From: Mycoplasmatota bacterium | GTDB lineage: Bacteria; Bacillota_I; Bacilli_A; Izemoplasmatales; Izemoplasmataceae | Length of the DNA: 11,687 nucleotides | Assembly: GCA_022712785.1 (NCBI GenBank) | Contig: JAFLJX010000246.1 | Location: 1-11,687, forward strand | Direction of reading: 5' to 3' | Shown: in pieces, positions 1 to 6,479 of the stretch | Layout of the letters: the number at the start of each line of letters is the position of its first letter | Numbering within the stretch: the first letter of the stretch is position 1 | Program-made: the position numbers and the translations under genes | The notes under the pieces: generated by a model | The model's input: the letters and a program-made list of their open reading frames with translations, nothing else | Database searches by the model: none | What the model was told of the DNA's origin: nothing

Positions 1-950
1 GCCATTAAATATTCAATACTGAAAGGACGATATAAATGAACAGTTACAAGTCCAACTTTTCTTCCTTTTTTAATTAAATAGTCAATAGTTTCTTCAATTG
101 CTTCAGTAACACTTCCCATTGCGATTACTATATCTGTAGCATCTTCTGCTCCATAGAATATAAATGGTGCGTAATTACGTCCAGTAATTTTAGATATTTC
201 TTTTAAGTACTCAGCAACAATATCAGGTACTTTTTCATAATATTTATCTTGAATTTCACGTGCTTGCATATACACGTCATCATTTTGTGCTGCCCCTCTA
301 GTAACTGGGTTAGCAGAGTTTAATGCTCTTTTTCTGAATGCTTTAACAGCATCTCTATCTAATAATTTATCTAAGTCAGCATAGTCCATAACTTCAATTT
401 TATTAACTTCGTGAGAAGTTCTAAATCCATCAAAGAAATGTAAGAATGGAATACTTGATTTAATAGCAGATAAATGTGCTACTGCGCCTAAGTCCATTGC
501 TTCTTGAACAGAACCACTTGATAAAATTGCAAATCCTGTTTGTCTTGCAGCCATAACATCTTGGTGATCACCAAAGATTGATAGAGCTTGTACAGCAATA
601 CTTCTAGCTGCAACATGAATAACCGCTGGTAATAATTCCCCAGCCATCTTGTACATGTTTGGTAATTTTAACAATAAACCTTGTGATGCAGTGTAAGTAG
701 TAGTAAGTGCACCGGCTTGTAAACTACCGTGTACCGTACCTGCTGCTCCCGCTTCTGATTGCATTTCTATGACTTTTACAGGCATTCCGAATAAATTCTT
801 TTTACCTTGAGAAGCCCATAAATCTGTGTATTCCGCCATCGGTGAAGATGGTGTTATTGGGTATATACCCGCAACTTCAGTGAATGCATAAGACACGTGT
901 GCCGCAGCTTGATTCCCGTCCATTGATTGGAAAACTTTCTTTGTCGCCAT
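1..950 (-). CDS. nifJ: Pyruvate:ferredoxin (flavodoxin) oxidoreductase, N-terminal part, cut by window edge
   Basis: This enzyme oxidatively decarboxylates pyruvate to acetyl-CoA and CO2 and passes electrons to ferredoxin or flavodoxin. It is cytoplasmic, thiamine-diphosphate and Fe-S dependent, and typical of anaerobic fermenters. I translated 316 codons from the ATG at 950-948; the family is usually near 1,170-1,200 residues, so about a quarter is present and the rest lies left of the window. Domain I is clear: YPITPSSPMAE at residues 30-40, SEAGAAG around E67, TTTYTASQGLLL at 83-94, a conserved Arg at about 116 and FFDGFRTSHE at 172-181. Domain II starts near residue 258 (GRNYAPFIFYGAEDATD, then VIAMGS). 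A GGAGGT Shine-Dalgarno lies at 963-958, 7 nt before the ATG, which fixes the start. The gene has its own promoter and is not co-transcribed with the upstream kinase gene, which ends in a terminator. Confidence 0.96.
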   Translation of the reverse strand, partial: MATKKVFQSMDGNQAAAHVSYAFTEVAGIYPITPSSPMAEYTDLWASQGKKNLFGMPVKVIEMQSEAGAAGTVHGSLQAGALTTTYTASQGLLLKLPNMYKMAGELLPAVIHVAARSIAVQALSIFGDHQDVMAARQTGFAILSSGSVQEAMDLGAVAHLSAIKSSIPFLHFFDGFRTSHEVNKIEVMDYADLDKLLDRDAVKAFRKRALNSANPVTRGAAQNDDVYMQAREIQDKYYEKVPDIVAEYLKEISKITGRNYAPFIFYGAEDATDIVIAMGSVTEAIEETIDYLIKKGRKVGLVTVHLYRPFSIEYLM

Positions 951-1008
951 TTCAACTACCTCCATAATAATTTTTTCTTTTTTTTACATATGTATTCATA
1001 CAACATAG

Positions 1009-1037
1009 ATTATAATATATTATATTTATTTTTACAA
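1009..1037 (-). promoter_or_regulatory. Promoter of nifJ
   Basis: Reading the minus strand, TTGTAA (1037-1032) and a perfect TATAAT (1014-1009) are separated by 17 nt. The predicted start near 1002 gives a leader of about 52 nt that ends in the nifJ Shine-Dalgarno. A short palindrome, TGTAT-2 nt-ATACA, covers 991-1002 right at the predicted start and could be an operator, though at 5-bp arms it may be chance. Confidence 0.75.
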
Positions 1038-1092
1038 CAAAAAAAAGGAAAATATACATAAAGAAAACACTTTCATTTTAACAAGAGAATAC

Positions 1093-1118
1093 AAAAAAGA
1101 CTGAATTAAAATTCAGCC
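1093..1118 (-). terminator. Intrinsic terminator after the LicA-like kinase gene
   Basis: Minus-strand reading: CTGAATT, a 2-nt loop and AATTCAG form a 7-bp stem (1116-1101), with an additional G-C pair outside one mismatch, followed directly by six T (1098-1093). It begins at the TAG stop codon of the kinase gene and would keep readthrough out of nifJ. The stem is short and AT-rich, so efficiency may be modest. Confidence 0.7.
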
Positions 1119-1993
1119 TATTTAATTTCTTTTAAAAACTTCTCTGCCTTGTCTAAATAAAGACCTGCGATAAACATAAAATCAACACCTAAATCAACAC
1201 TTAGTCCAATAAATTCTTTATATAGTGCAACATTATGCCACTGCAATGTTTGGAATGTTCTATAGAAATATAACCTATTATATTCTTCTACTGTAGGAGT
1301 CTTTTTTAAATATACAGGTAATAATGCTAATGCGTGATTAAAATCATTATTTCCAAAACAAGCAATATCATAATATGGATCATTATTTCCAGTAAATTCC
1401 CAATCCATTAATCTTAATCCGTTTTTAGTATCTACAAAATTAGATATCTGAGAATCTCCATGAGATAATACTAATCTTGATTTATCCATATATTTATCCA
1501 TATATGACAAGAATTTTTCTTTTAATTCTAAATATCTTTTTGAATGTGTAAAATTATATTTTCCTAGGTAACTTTCATATAATTTTAATCTTCCAATAGG
1601 GTCATAATCATAGTCAGAGATCTTCTTAGATTCATGAATTTTATGTAAAATTCCTGCGGCTTGTTCTAAGAATAAAAGAGGATTAAGTTCATGAAGAGGT
1701 GTTCCTTCAATATACTCGGCAATTTTATAACCGGTTTCTATATCAAAATACACAGTTTTATTATTAAGTCCAAGTTCCTCAACCAAATCTATATTATGTT
1801 TCTCAACAGTTCTATTCACAAACTTATCTGCGTTTTTACCAGGAATTCTGAATGTATATAATTTACCACTTATTTCTACAATATAAGTAAAATTACTCAT
1901 ACCACCCATAAGTCTTTTTTCTACTTTTATTTCTTCTTTTTTCACATTAAATACTTCCATGCACTTTTCAGTAATCATCATTTCATTTGTCAT
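1118..1993 (-). CDS. LicA / choline-ethanolamine kinase-like phosphotransferase (APH fold)
   Basis: A 291-residue cytoplasmic small-molecule kinase of the aminoglycoside phosphotransferase/choline kinase superfamily. The catalytic loop reads LSHGDSQISNF (D180 as candidate base, N185 as metal ligand) and the DFG-equivalent is LMDWEFTGNNDPYYDIA (D197, with the NDPYYD tail typical of LicA and choline kinases). The N-lobe has a Gly-rich turn, MGGMSNFTY, near 29-37, and the TFRIPG segment near 47-52 sits where LicA proteins carry a related motif. Choline kinases usually have HND where this has HGD. Family role: phosphorylation of choline, ethanolamine or a similar alcohol for lipid or cell-wall head groups; the exact substrate cannot be read here. 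The start is set by AGGAGGT (2007-2001), 7 nt before the ATG. That site overlaps the stop of walJ, so the two genes are translationally close and probably one transcript. No licB, licC or licD is in view. Confidence 0.85.
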   Translation of the reverse strand: MTNEMMITEKCMEVFNVKKEEIKVEKRLMGGMSNFTYIVEISGKLYTFRIPGKNADKFVNRTVEKHNIDLVEELGLNNKTVYFDIETGYKIAEYIEGTPLHELNPLLFLEQAAGILHKIHESKKISDYDYDPIGRLKLYESYLGKYNFTHSKRYLELKEKFLSYMDKYMDKSRLVLSHGDSQISNFVDTKNGLRLMDWEFTGNNDPYYDIACFGNNDFNHALALLPVYLKKTPTVEEYNRLYFYRTFQTLQWHNVALYKEFIGLSVDLGVDFMFIAGLYLDKAEKFLKEIK

Positions 1994-2005
1994 TAATAAA
2001 ACCTC

Positions 2006-2794
2006 CTATATTACAAATAGTTTTGTTGGTATATCTTGAGTAGCAACCACCAAATCATAATCTGATATCTTAAGTCCGTAATCATTGAATACTTCATCGT
2101 AAGTATCAATCGCCGCTTTTGCAGTATTACATTCACGAGATGAATGCGCCAATACTATTTGTTTAGTATTTTTACCTACTAGTTTTGCCATGTTATATGC
2201 TGAATCATTATTAGATAAATGCCCTTTAACTGAATCTATTCTTTGTTTTAAATAGTAAGGTCTTTCACTTGTAAATAACATCGTCACATCATAATTCGAT
2301 TCAAATACATATGCATCAGCATTCTCAAGCATTTCAAAATCCTTAAGAGGCAAGTATCCAGTATCAGTTATATATACTATTTTCTTACCTTCGGCGTATA
2401 TTACATACCCAACAGCATCAGATGCATCATGACTAATACTAAATGGTAGTATTTCAACATCATTTATAATCTGTTTTTCATATGGAGTAATAAATGATAC
2501 TTTCGATTCAGATATATTCTCTTTAATCTTGTATTTTAAAGAATCATAGGTTATTTCTGTCATATACACGACTGTATCTAATCTTCTTAATAATACATCA
2601 AGCCCAGCAACGTGGTCTGTATGTTCATGTGTAATGAATACACCATCTAAGTTTTCAAGATCTAATTCAAGTGCTTTTAAACGAACATTTATCTGTTTAA
2701 AAGTCAACCCACAATCTATCAGTATTTTTGTCTTATTTGTCTCTAAATATGTAACGTTTCCTTTAGAGCCACTACCTATTACGCTAAATTTCAT
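2006..2794 (-). CDS. walJ: WalJ/YycJ-type MBL-fold metal-dependent hydrolase
   Basis: A 262-residue metallo-beta-lactamase-fold protein. Metal ligands are all present (numbered from the start chosen here): THEHTDH at 55-61 (H56, H58, D60, H61), SHDA with H122, ITDTG with D144, and LAHSS with H217. The N-terminal MKFSVIGSGSKGN and the ending of AHSSRECN are characteristic of WalJ/YycJ, which in Bacilli has been linked to cell-wall/WalRK homeostasis and DNA repair as a 5'-3' exonuclease-like protein; its exact activity here is inferred. In many Firmicutes it follows walRK-yycHI, but here it stands apart from walRK and heads a unit with a LicA-like kinase. An ATG 18 nt upstream (2812) is open, but it lies about at the predicted transcription start and has no ribosome site, whereas GGAGTGA sits just before the ATG at 2794, so I use the shorter form. 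Confidence 0.9.
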   Translation of the reverse strand: MKFSVIGSGSKGNVTYLETNKTKILIDCGLTFKQINVRLKALELDLENLDGVFITHEHTDHVAGLDVLLRRLDTVVYMTEITYDSLKYKIKENISESKVSFITPYEKQIINDVEILPFSISHDASDAVGYVIYAEGKKIVYITDTGYLPLKDFEMLENADAYVFESNYDVTMLFTSERPYYLKQRIDSVKGHLSNNDSAYNMAKLVGKNTKQIVLAHSSRECNTAKAAIDTYDEVFNDYGLKISDYDLVVATQDIPTKLFVI

Positions 2795-2798
2795 AAAA

Positions 2799-2805
2799 TC
2801 ACTCC
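2799..2805 (-). promoter_or_regulatory. Shine-Dalgarno deciding the walJ start
   Basis: GGAGTGA on the minus strand, 4 nt before the ATG at 2794-2792. It supports the 262-residue WalJ over the six-residue-longer alternative. Confidence 0.75.
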
Positions 2806-2818
2806 AATGCACAAAAAT

Positions 2819-2846
2819 ATTATACTACATTAGATTGAAAATTCAA
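2819..2846 (-). promoter_or_regulatory. walJ promoter with overlapping palindrome
   Basis: Minus-strand TTGAAT (2846-2841), 16 nt, then a perfect TATAAT (2824-2819). The predicted start near 2812 leaves a leader of about 18 nt containing the walJ Shine-Dalgarno. The -35 box sits inside a palindrome at 2831-2850, listed separately. Confidence 0.7.
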
Positions 2847-2850
2847 TCTA
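2831..2850. repeat. Perfect 9-bp-arm palindrome over the walJ -35 box, candidate operator
   Basis: TAGATTGAA and TTCAATCTA are exact inverted arms around a 2-nt centre. The element covers the -35 hexamer of walJ and faces the divergent lipoprotein promoter about 70 bp away. Its size and symmetry fit a dimeric repressor site. Neither strand has a poly-T tract after it, so it is not a terminator. No regulator is identified. Confidence 0.5.
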
Positions 2851-2916
2851 TTTACTGTAAGACACTATGCCTTTTTTGTATGTTGAGCAAAAAGACTAAT
2901 CTTTAACAAATTATTA

Positions 2917-2945
2917 TTGTTTTTATTTAGTAAAAATGATATGAT
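2917..2945 (+). promoter_or_regulatory. Promoter of the 842-residue lipoprotein gene
   Basis: TTGTTT (2917-2922), a 17-nt spacer and TATGAT (2940-2945), with a predicted start near 2952 and a leader of about 25 nt. AAGGAGTGA at 2964-2972 is the ribosome site for the ATG at 2977. Confidence 0.65.
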
Positions 2946-2976
2946 ATATATTGCGTAAATAATAAGGAGTGATATT

Positions 2977-5505
2977 ATGAATAAAAGTATTTTAATCAAA
3001 GGTTCTATTATTATGGGATTGTTTCTATTAATAATTGGAGCAGCTGTTGGATGTAGTTTAATTAATGGAGATTCAACAGAACCTACACTGTCAAATGGTG
3101 ATGATGTTTATTTTTCAATAGACGATTTTGACATTACAAATGCACAGTTATGGGATGTAATGAGAAATGTAGATGGGCTTAGTTATTTATTAGACTATGT
3201 TGATCATATATTGTTAGAAGATGAAATTAAAGCAGTAACTCAAGAAGAAATTGATAAAGAAATTAAATATGCTAAATATTTAACTTACAGCGATGATAAA
3301 ATTGCTGAAATTCAGGAAGACGCTGAAATTAATCAAAATTATATTGATGCATTTGAACAAAACTTAATTATTTTAGGATTTGATCCTTCTAATCCTGATG
3401 ACCTAAGAACTTACACAGAAGTTGGTATTGCAAAAACAAATGTTGCAAAACAACATATGTTAGCTGCTACTGGTGAAGATGTGTATGCTCTTTCAGAAGA
3501 AGATATGATCAAATACTATGAGTCTATGACTTATGGTGATGCTTGTGCAATTGAAATAAGATTTCAAAGTTCTCCAGAAGCAAGTGCAGTATTTGATGAA
3601 TTTAACCTTGTTCCTAGTTTCAACTTAGGAATTGGTGAATACACAGATGAAAATGTTGCAATTGAAGATGTACCATCTGATGGTTTCTTATTAGATAAAA
3701 ACACTGTGCAACTTACAGAAGATGAAATTTTCTCTAAGTTTGTACTATTATATAACTACATGAATCCTTGGGAAACACCAATTCCTGAAGATATAACACA
3801 AGTTGATTATTGTAATAACTTCGAAGGTGTAGCTAAATATAATTTCGATGATATGGTATATGACCGTGAAGGCACTGATTCATATGTTGGATTAGCTGCA
3901 TACTTATTTAGTACATTATCAGTTGATACTGAAGATGACGATGCTGTTCGTTTTTCAAATAGTGCTCAAGCTATTGGCGAAGATTTTGTTTACTTATTCA
4001 AAGTAAGTCAAGAAACTTCTGTAGCTTTTGAGGATTTATCTAGTACAGAATTAGACGAAGTAAAAGATGAAATTGTTGAATTAGTACTTACTGATGAAGT
4101 TATTGACAACATCATTGCTACTATCTATGAAGATACTAAACTTGAAATTTTCGATCCATACTTAGCTTTAAAATATACTTTTGATAAAGGCGTAGAATTT
4201 GATAATGATGGTTCTTCTAATCTTGTTGCTAAGATTGGTGATGTTGAAATAACTGTTGATGAATTATTCGCTTACATGGAAGAAAGAGTTGGAGCATTCT
4301 ATACTATTGAGTTATCAAAAATAGATATGTTATTATCAAGTGATTCATACTTTGATCTTTATGGTGATGATTATGATTACTTAAATAGCAAAAATAAAGC
4401 TATGGTTGCAAACAGAGATGAATTAAGAACATTAAAATCTCGATTTGCAGGTGGTGCATATGTTAGTTACGGATTCTCTCCTGATACTTACTCATGGGAA
4501 GAATTCATGTACTTAGCATTTGGTGTTAAAACTGAAAGTGAAGTAATTGAACAATTATACATCATGAAAGATTTACAACCTTTAATTATATATCCTACAT
4601 TAGAATATGCTAGCGTTGAAGATTATATAGCAAAAATAGCTGAAGAGTATTATAGTTTAAATGCTCATCACCTACTTATCTATGTAGATTTCGATAAAGA
4701 CTTTACTCCTGATAATTTCACTGATTATGTTGATGGATTAACTCCTGCTGAATTAGTTGAATATCAAGCAATTAAAGTTGCATTTGATTCATTAATTTTC
4801 TCTAAAATGGGTGAAGATATGACATTTGCGGAAATCACAGTTGAATATAAAAATAGTTTGATGAATGATCCATTAAATGAATGGGCACAATTCAAACAAT
4901 ACGGATTCAAAATTATGACTGAAAACTTAACTCCTGATACTAGTATAAATAATGTTACAGGTGAAACATTTGATCGTGATTTTGCTGCATCTCTAAAAAG
5001 AATTTATGATGCTTATGTTATAGAAGAAGCAAATTCAATTGAACCAATTACTGAATACTTAGATACACAAATTACTGAATCTGCATTTGGTATTCACTTA
5101 ATTTTGGCTACTGAAGGTAGTGCTTTCGAACAATATAGCGCAGCCTATGATCCAAATGACGATACAGATACTGGAGAATATACAGTTGGTTCTGAAAATG
5201 AAAGTTCAGTTCCAAACGAATCACAAATTGCAATCTATAATAGAATTAAATATGCTACTCTTGGTGGAGACTTAACAACAGATATATTACCTGATGTAGT
5301 TTATAAATCAGTAGCTTTACATTATGGAAATCTATTTGATGCTTACTTTACTCAAACTGGATTTAGTATTACAACTCTTGGTTATATGCTTGATAATGAT
5401 GCTGAGTTTGCAACTGACAATGCTGTTAACTTAGAAACACTACAAAATATATTAGATGTTTTATACATCGTAAACTTCCCTGAAGAATTCGTTGTAGTAG
5501 ATTAA
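2977..5505 (+). CDS. PrsA/SurA-like foldase lipoprotein with two modules and a divergent parvulin region
   Basis: An 842-residue acidic protein predicted to be lipid-anchored outside the membrane: Lys-containing start, hydrophobic run at 11-25 and a lipobox-like AAVGC with C26. After a short linker, 45-165 looks like the helical N-terminal domain of PrsA/SurA (TQEEIDKEIKYAK, then a helix pair ending near 161); SEEDMIKYYE at 173-182 matches the hinge before a PPIase domain, and 186-395 resembles a first, eroded PPIase region ending FVYLFKVSQE and IFDPYL. A second module starts at about 416 (LVAKIGDVEITVDELFAY), with a parvulin-like core from NAHHLLIYV (562-570) to GIHLILA (705-711), which places His at 564/565 and 707 as in parvulins. 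It is far longer than PrsA (about 290 residues). I infer a chaperone or foldase for exported proteins; catalytic activity is uncertain. It is a single-gene transcript with its own promoter and terminator. Confidence 0.7.
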   Translation: MNKSILIKGSIIMGLFLLIIGAAVGCSLINGDSTEPTLSNGDDVYFSIDDFDITNAQLWDVMRNVDGLSYLLDYVDHILLEDEIKAVTQEEIDKEIKYAKYLTYSDDKIAEIQEDAEINQNYIDAFEQNLIILGFDPSNPDDLRTYTEVGIAKTNVAKQHMLAATGEDVYALSEEDMIKYYESMTYGDACAIEIRFQSSPEASAVFDEFNLVPSFNLGIGEYTDENVAIEDVPSDGFLLDKNTVQLTEDEIFSKFVLLYNYMNPWETPIPEDITQVDYCNNFEGVAKYNFDDMVYDREGTDSYVGLAAYLFSTLSVDTEDDDAVRFSNSAQAIGEDFVYLFKVSQETSVAFEDLSSTELDEVKDEIVELVLTDEVIDNIIATIYEDTKLEIFDPYLALKYTFDKGVEFDNDGSSNLVAKIGDVEITVDELFAYMEERVGAFYTIELSKIDMLLSSDSYFDLYGDDYDYLNSKNKAMVANRDELRTLKSRFAGGAYVSYGFSPDTYSWEEFMYLAFGVKTESEVIEQLYIMKDLQPLIIYPTLEYASVEDYIAKIAEEYYSLNAHHLLIYVDFDKDFTPDNFTDYVDGLTPAELVEYQAIKVAFDSLIFSKMGEDMTFAEITVEYKNSLMNDPLNEWAQFKQYGFKIMTENLTPDTSINNVTGETFDRDFAASLKRIYDAYVIEEANSIEPITEYLDTQITESAFGIHLILATEGSAFEQYSAAYDPNDDTDTGEYTVGSENESSVPNESQIAIYNRIKYATLGGDLTTDILPDVVYKSVALHYGNLFDAYFTQTGFSITTLGYMLDNDAEFATDNAVNLETLQNILDVLYIVNFPEEFVVVD

Positions 5506-5515
5506 CATTCAAAAC

Positions 5516-5553
5516 AAAAGGACCTAAATTTTATAAATTTAGGTCCTTTTTAT
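5516..5553. terminator. Strong bidirectional intrinsic terminator
   Basis: A 16-bp stem (5516-5531 with 5535-5550) and a 3-nt loop, with the GGACC/GGTCC core flanked by A and T tracts. It ends the plus-strand lipoprotein gene (TTTTTATTT on that side) and the minus-strand cca-pulA-yhaM operon (TTTTGTTTT on the other). It lies between the two converging stop codons. Confidence 0.93.
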
Positions 5554-5562
5554 TTACATTTT

Positions 5563-6468
5563 TTATAACTTTGATTTATAATATCTTTCTCGATCCAATA
5601 CCATTATTGGTGAAGTAAATTCACCTGGTTCAATTGTGTCTAACGTTTCTTCTAAAACCGTCATTTTTGAATCAATATTATCAATGAAATGTAGTATTAG
5701 AGCCTCAGGTATCATAGGTTTCTTTGGTGATCCATAGTTGCCATAATAATGATGACTAAGTACCATATGTTCAAGTAGTAACACTTCTTCTTTTCCAATA
5801 TGATTGAATTTTGCGGCAGTTAATTCAATTGATTTAACACTCATAGTAATATGACCAAGCATTTTACCTTCTTTAGTGTATTCTGCTCCAGCATAGTTAG
5901 ATAACTCTTTTACTTTATACATATCATGAAGTATTATTCCAGCAATAAGTAATTCTTCATTTATGAAGTTATATACTTCTTTAAATCCATCAATGAGTTT
6001 TAACATTGTAGATGTGTGATAACTGAGTCCTCCAATATATGCATGGTGAAACTTTGTAGCTGCAGGGTATAAATAAAACTCTGCTTTTTTTGATTCATAG
6101 ATATCCATCACAATGTCTTTAATAACCGGATTAGTTAGTTTATTTAGATAACTTTCCACTATGTCTTTAATTTCACTAGCATTTTTTGGTGCATACTCAT
6201 AAAAACTAGACATTAACTCTTGTCTTACATCTATTTCTAAATCTTTCTCTTCAATACTTTCAAACTTAGTAACTAAATACTGAAGTTTTTCTTTAAATTC
6301 TATTTGTTCAAGTTCAAAGTAATAAACAGCATTTAATTTTAGTTTCTCATTTTCATCAATTCTTATTGTAACTCTTTCTTTATCTTTAGTAAGAACACTT
6401 AATGTATTCGTATCATAAGTTGTTTCATTAATTGAATCTACTTTCGCAAAGAATGATTTTTCTTCCAT
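5563..6468 (-). CDS. yhaM: 3'-5' exoribonuclease YhaM (OB fold plus HD domain)
   Basis: A 301-residue enzyme that trims RNA (and in some species single-stranded DNA) from the 3' end with a divalent metal. Residues about 7-75 fit the OB-fold part. The HD phosphohydrolase domain runs from about 135 to 270 (numbered here from the ATG at 6468): FHHAYIGGLSYHT, GIILHDMYKVKELS, LGHITMSV, LLEHMVLSHHYYGNYGSPKKP and ILHFIDNIDSKM, followed by the typical PGEFT and final DRERYYK tail of YhaM. Length is close to the B. subtilis protein (about 314). One oddity is HDMYK where the family usually has HDLGK; the metal-binding His-Asp pair is intact. Last gene of the cca-pulA-yhaM unit, starting 9 nt after the pulA stop. 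A GTG at 6477 would add three residues; the ATG is preferred because AGGTGAG stands 4 nt before it. Confidence 0.93.
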   Translation of the reverse strand: MEEKSFFAKVDSINETTYDTNTLSVLTKDKERVTIRIDENEKLKLNAVYYFELEQIEFKEKLQYLVTKFESIEEKDLEIDVRQELMSSFYEYAPKNASEIKDIVESYLNKLTNPVIKDIVMDIYESKKAEFYLYPAATKFHHAYIGGLSYHTSTMLKLIDGFKEVYNFINEELLIAGIILHDMYKVKELSNYAGAEYTKEGKMLGHITMSVKSIELTAAKFNHIGKEEVLLLEHMVLSHHYYGNYGSPKKPMIPEALILHFIDNIDSKMTVLEETLDTIEPGEFTSPIMVLDRERYYKSKL

Positions 6469-6472
6469 AAAA

Positions 6473-6479
6473 CTCACCT
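6473..6479 (-). promoter_or_regulatory. Shine-Dalgarno used to choose the yhaM start
   Basis: AGGTGAG lies 4 nt before the ATG at 6468-6466 and overlaps both the pulA TAG stop and the alternative GTG start at 6477. A second purine run (AAAGGA) upstream could serve the GTG, so the choice is not certain. Confidence 0.55.

Noticed and set aside
1..950. A truncated or broken nifJ
   Set aside because: The frame is intact to base 1; the gene is simply cut by the window edge.
2634..2906. Plus-strand open frame of 90 codons
   Set aside because: It is largely antisense to walJ, whose metal-ligand motifs are unmistakable; no ribosome site and no recognisable domain.
2895..2908. AAAGA/TCTTT inverted repeat as a terminator or operator
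   Set aside because: Only 5-bp AT-rich arms and no T-tract; expected by chance in this base composition.
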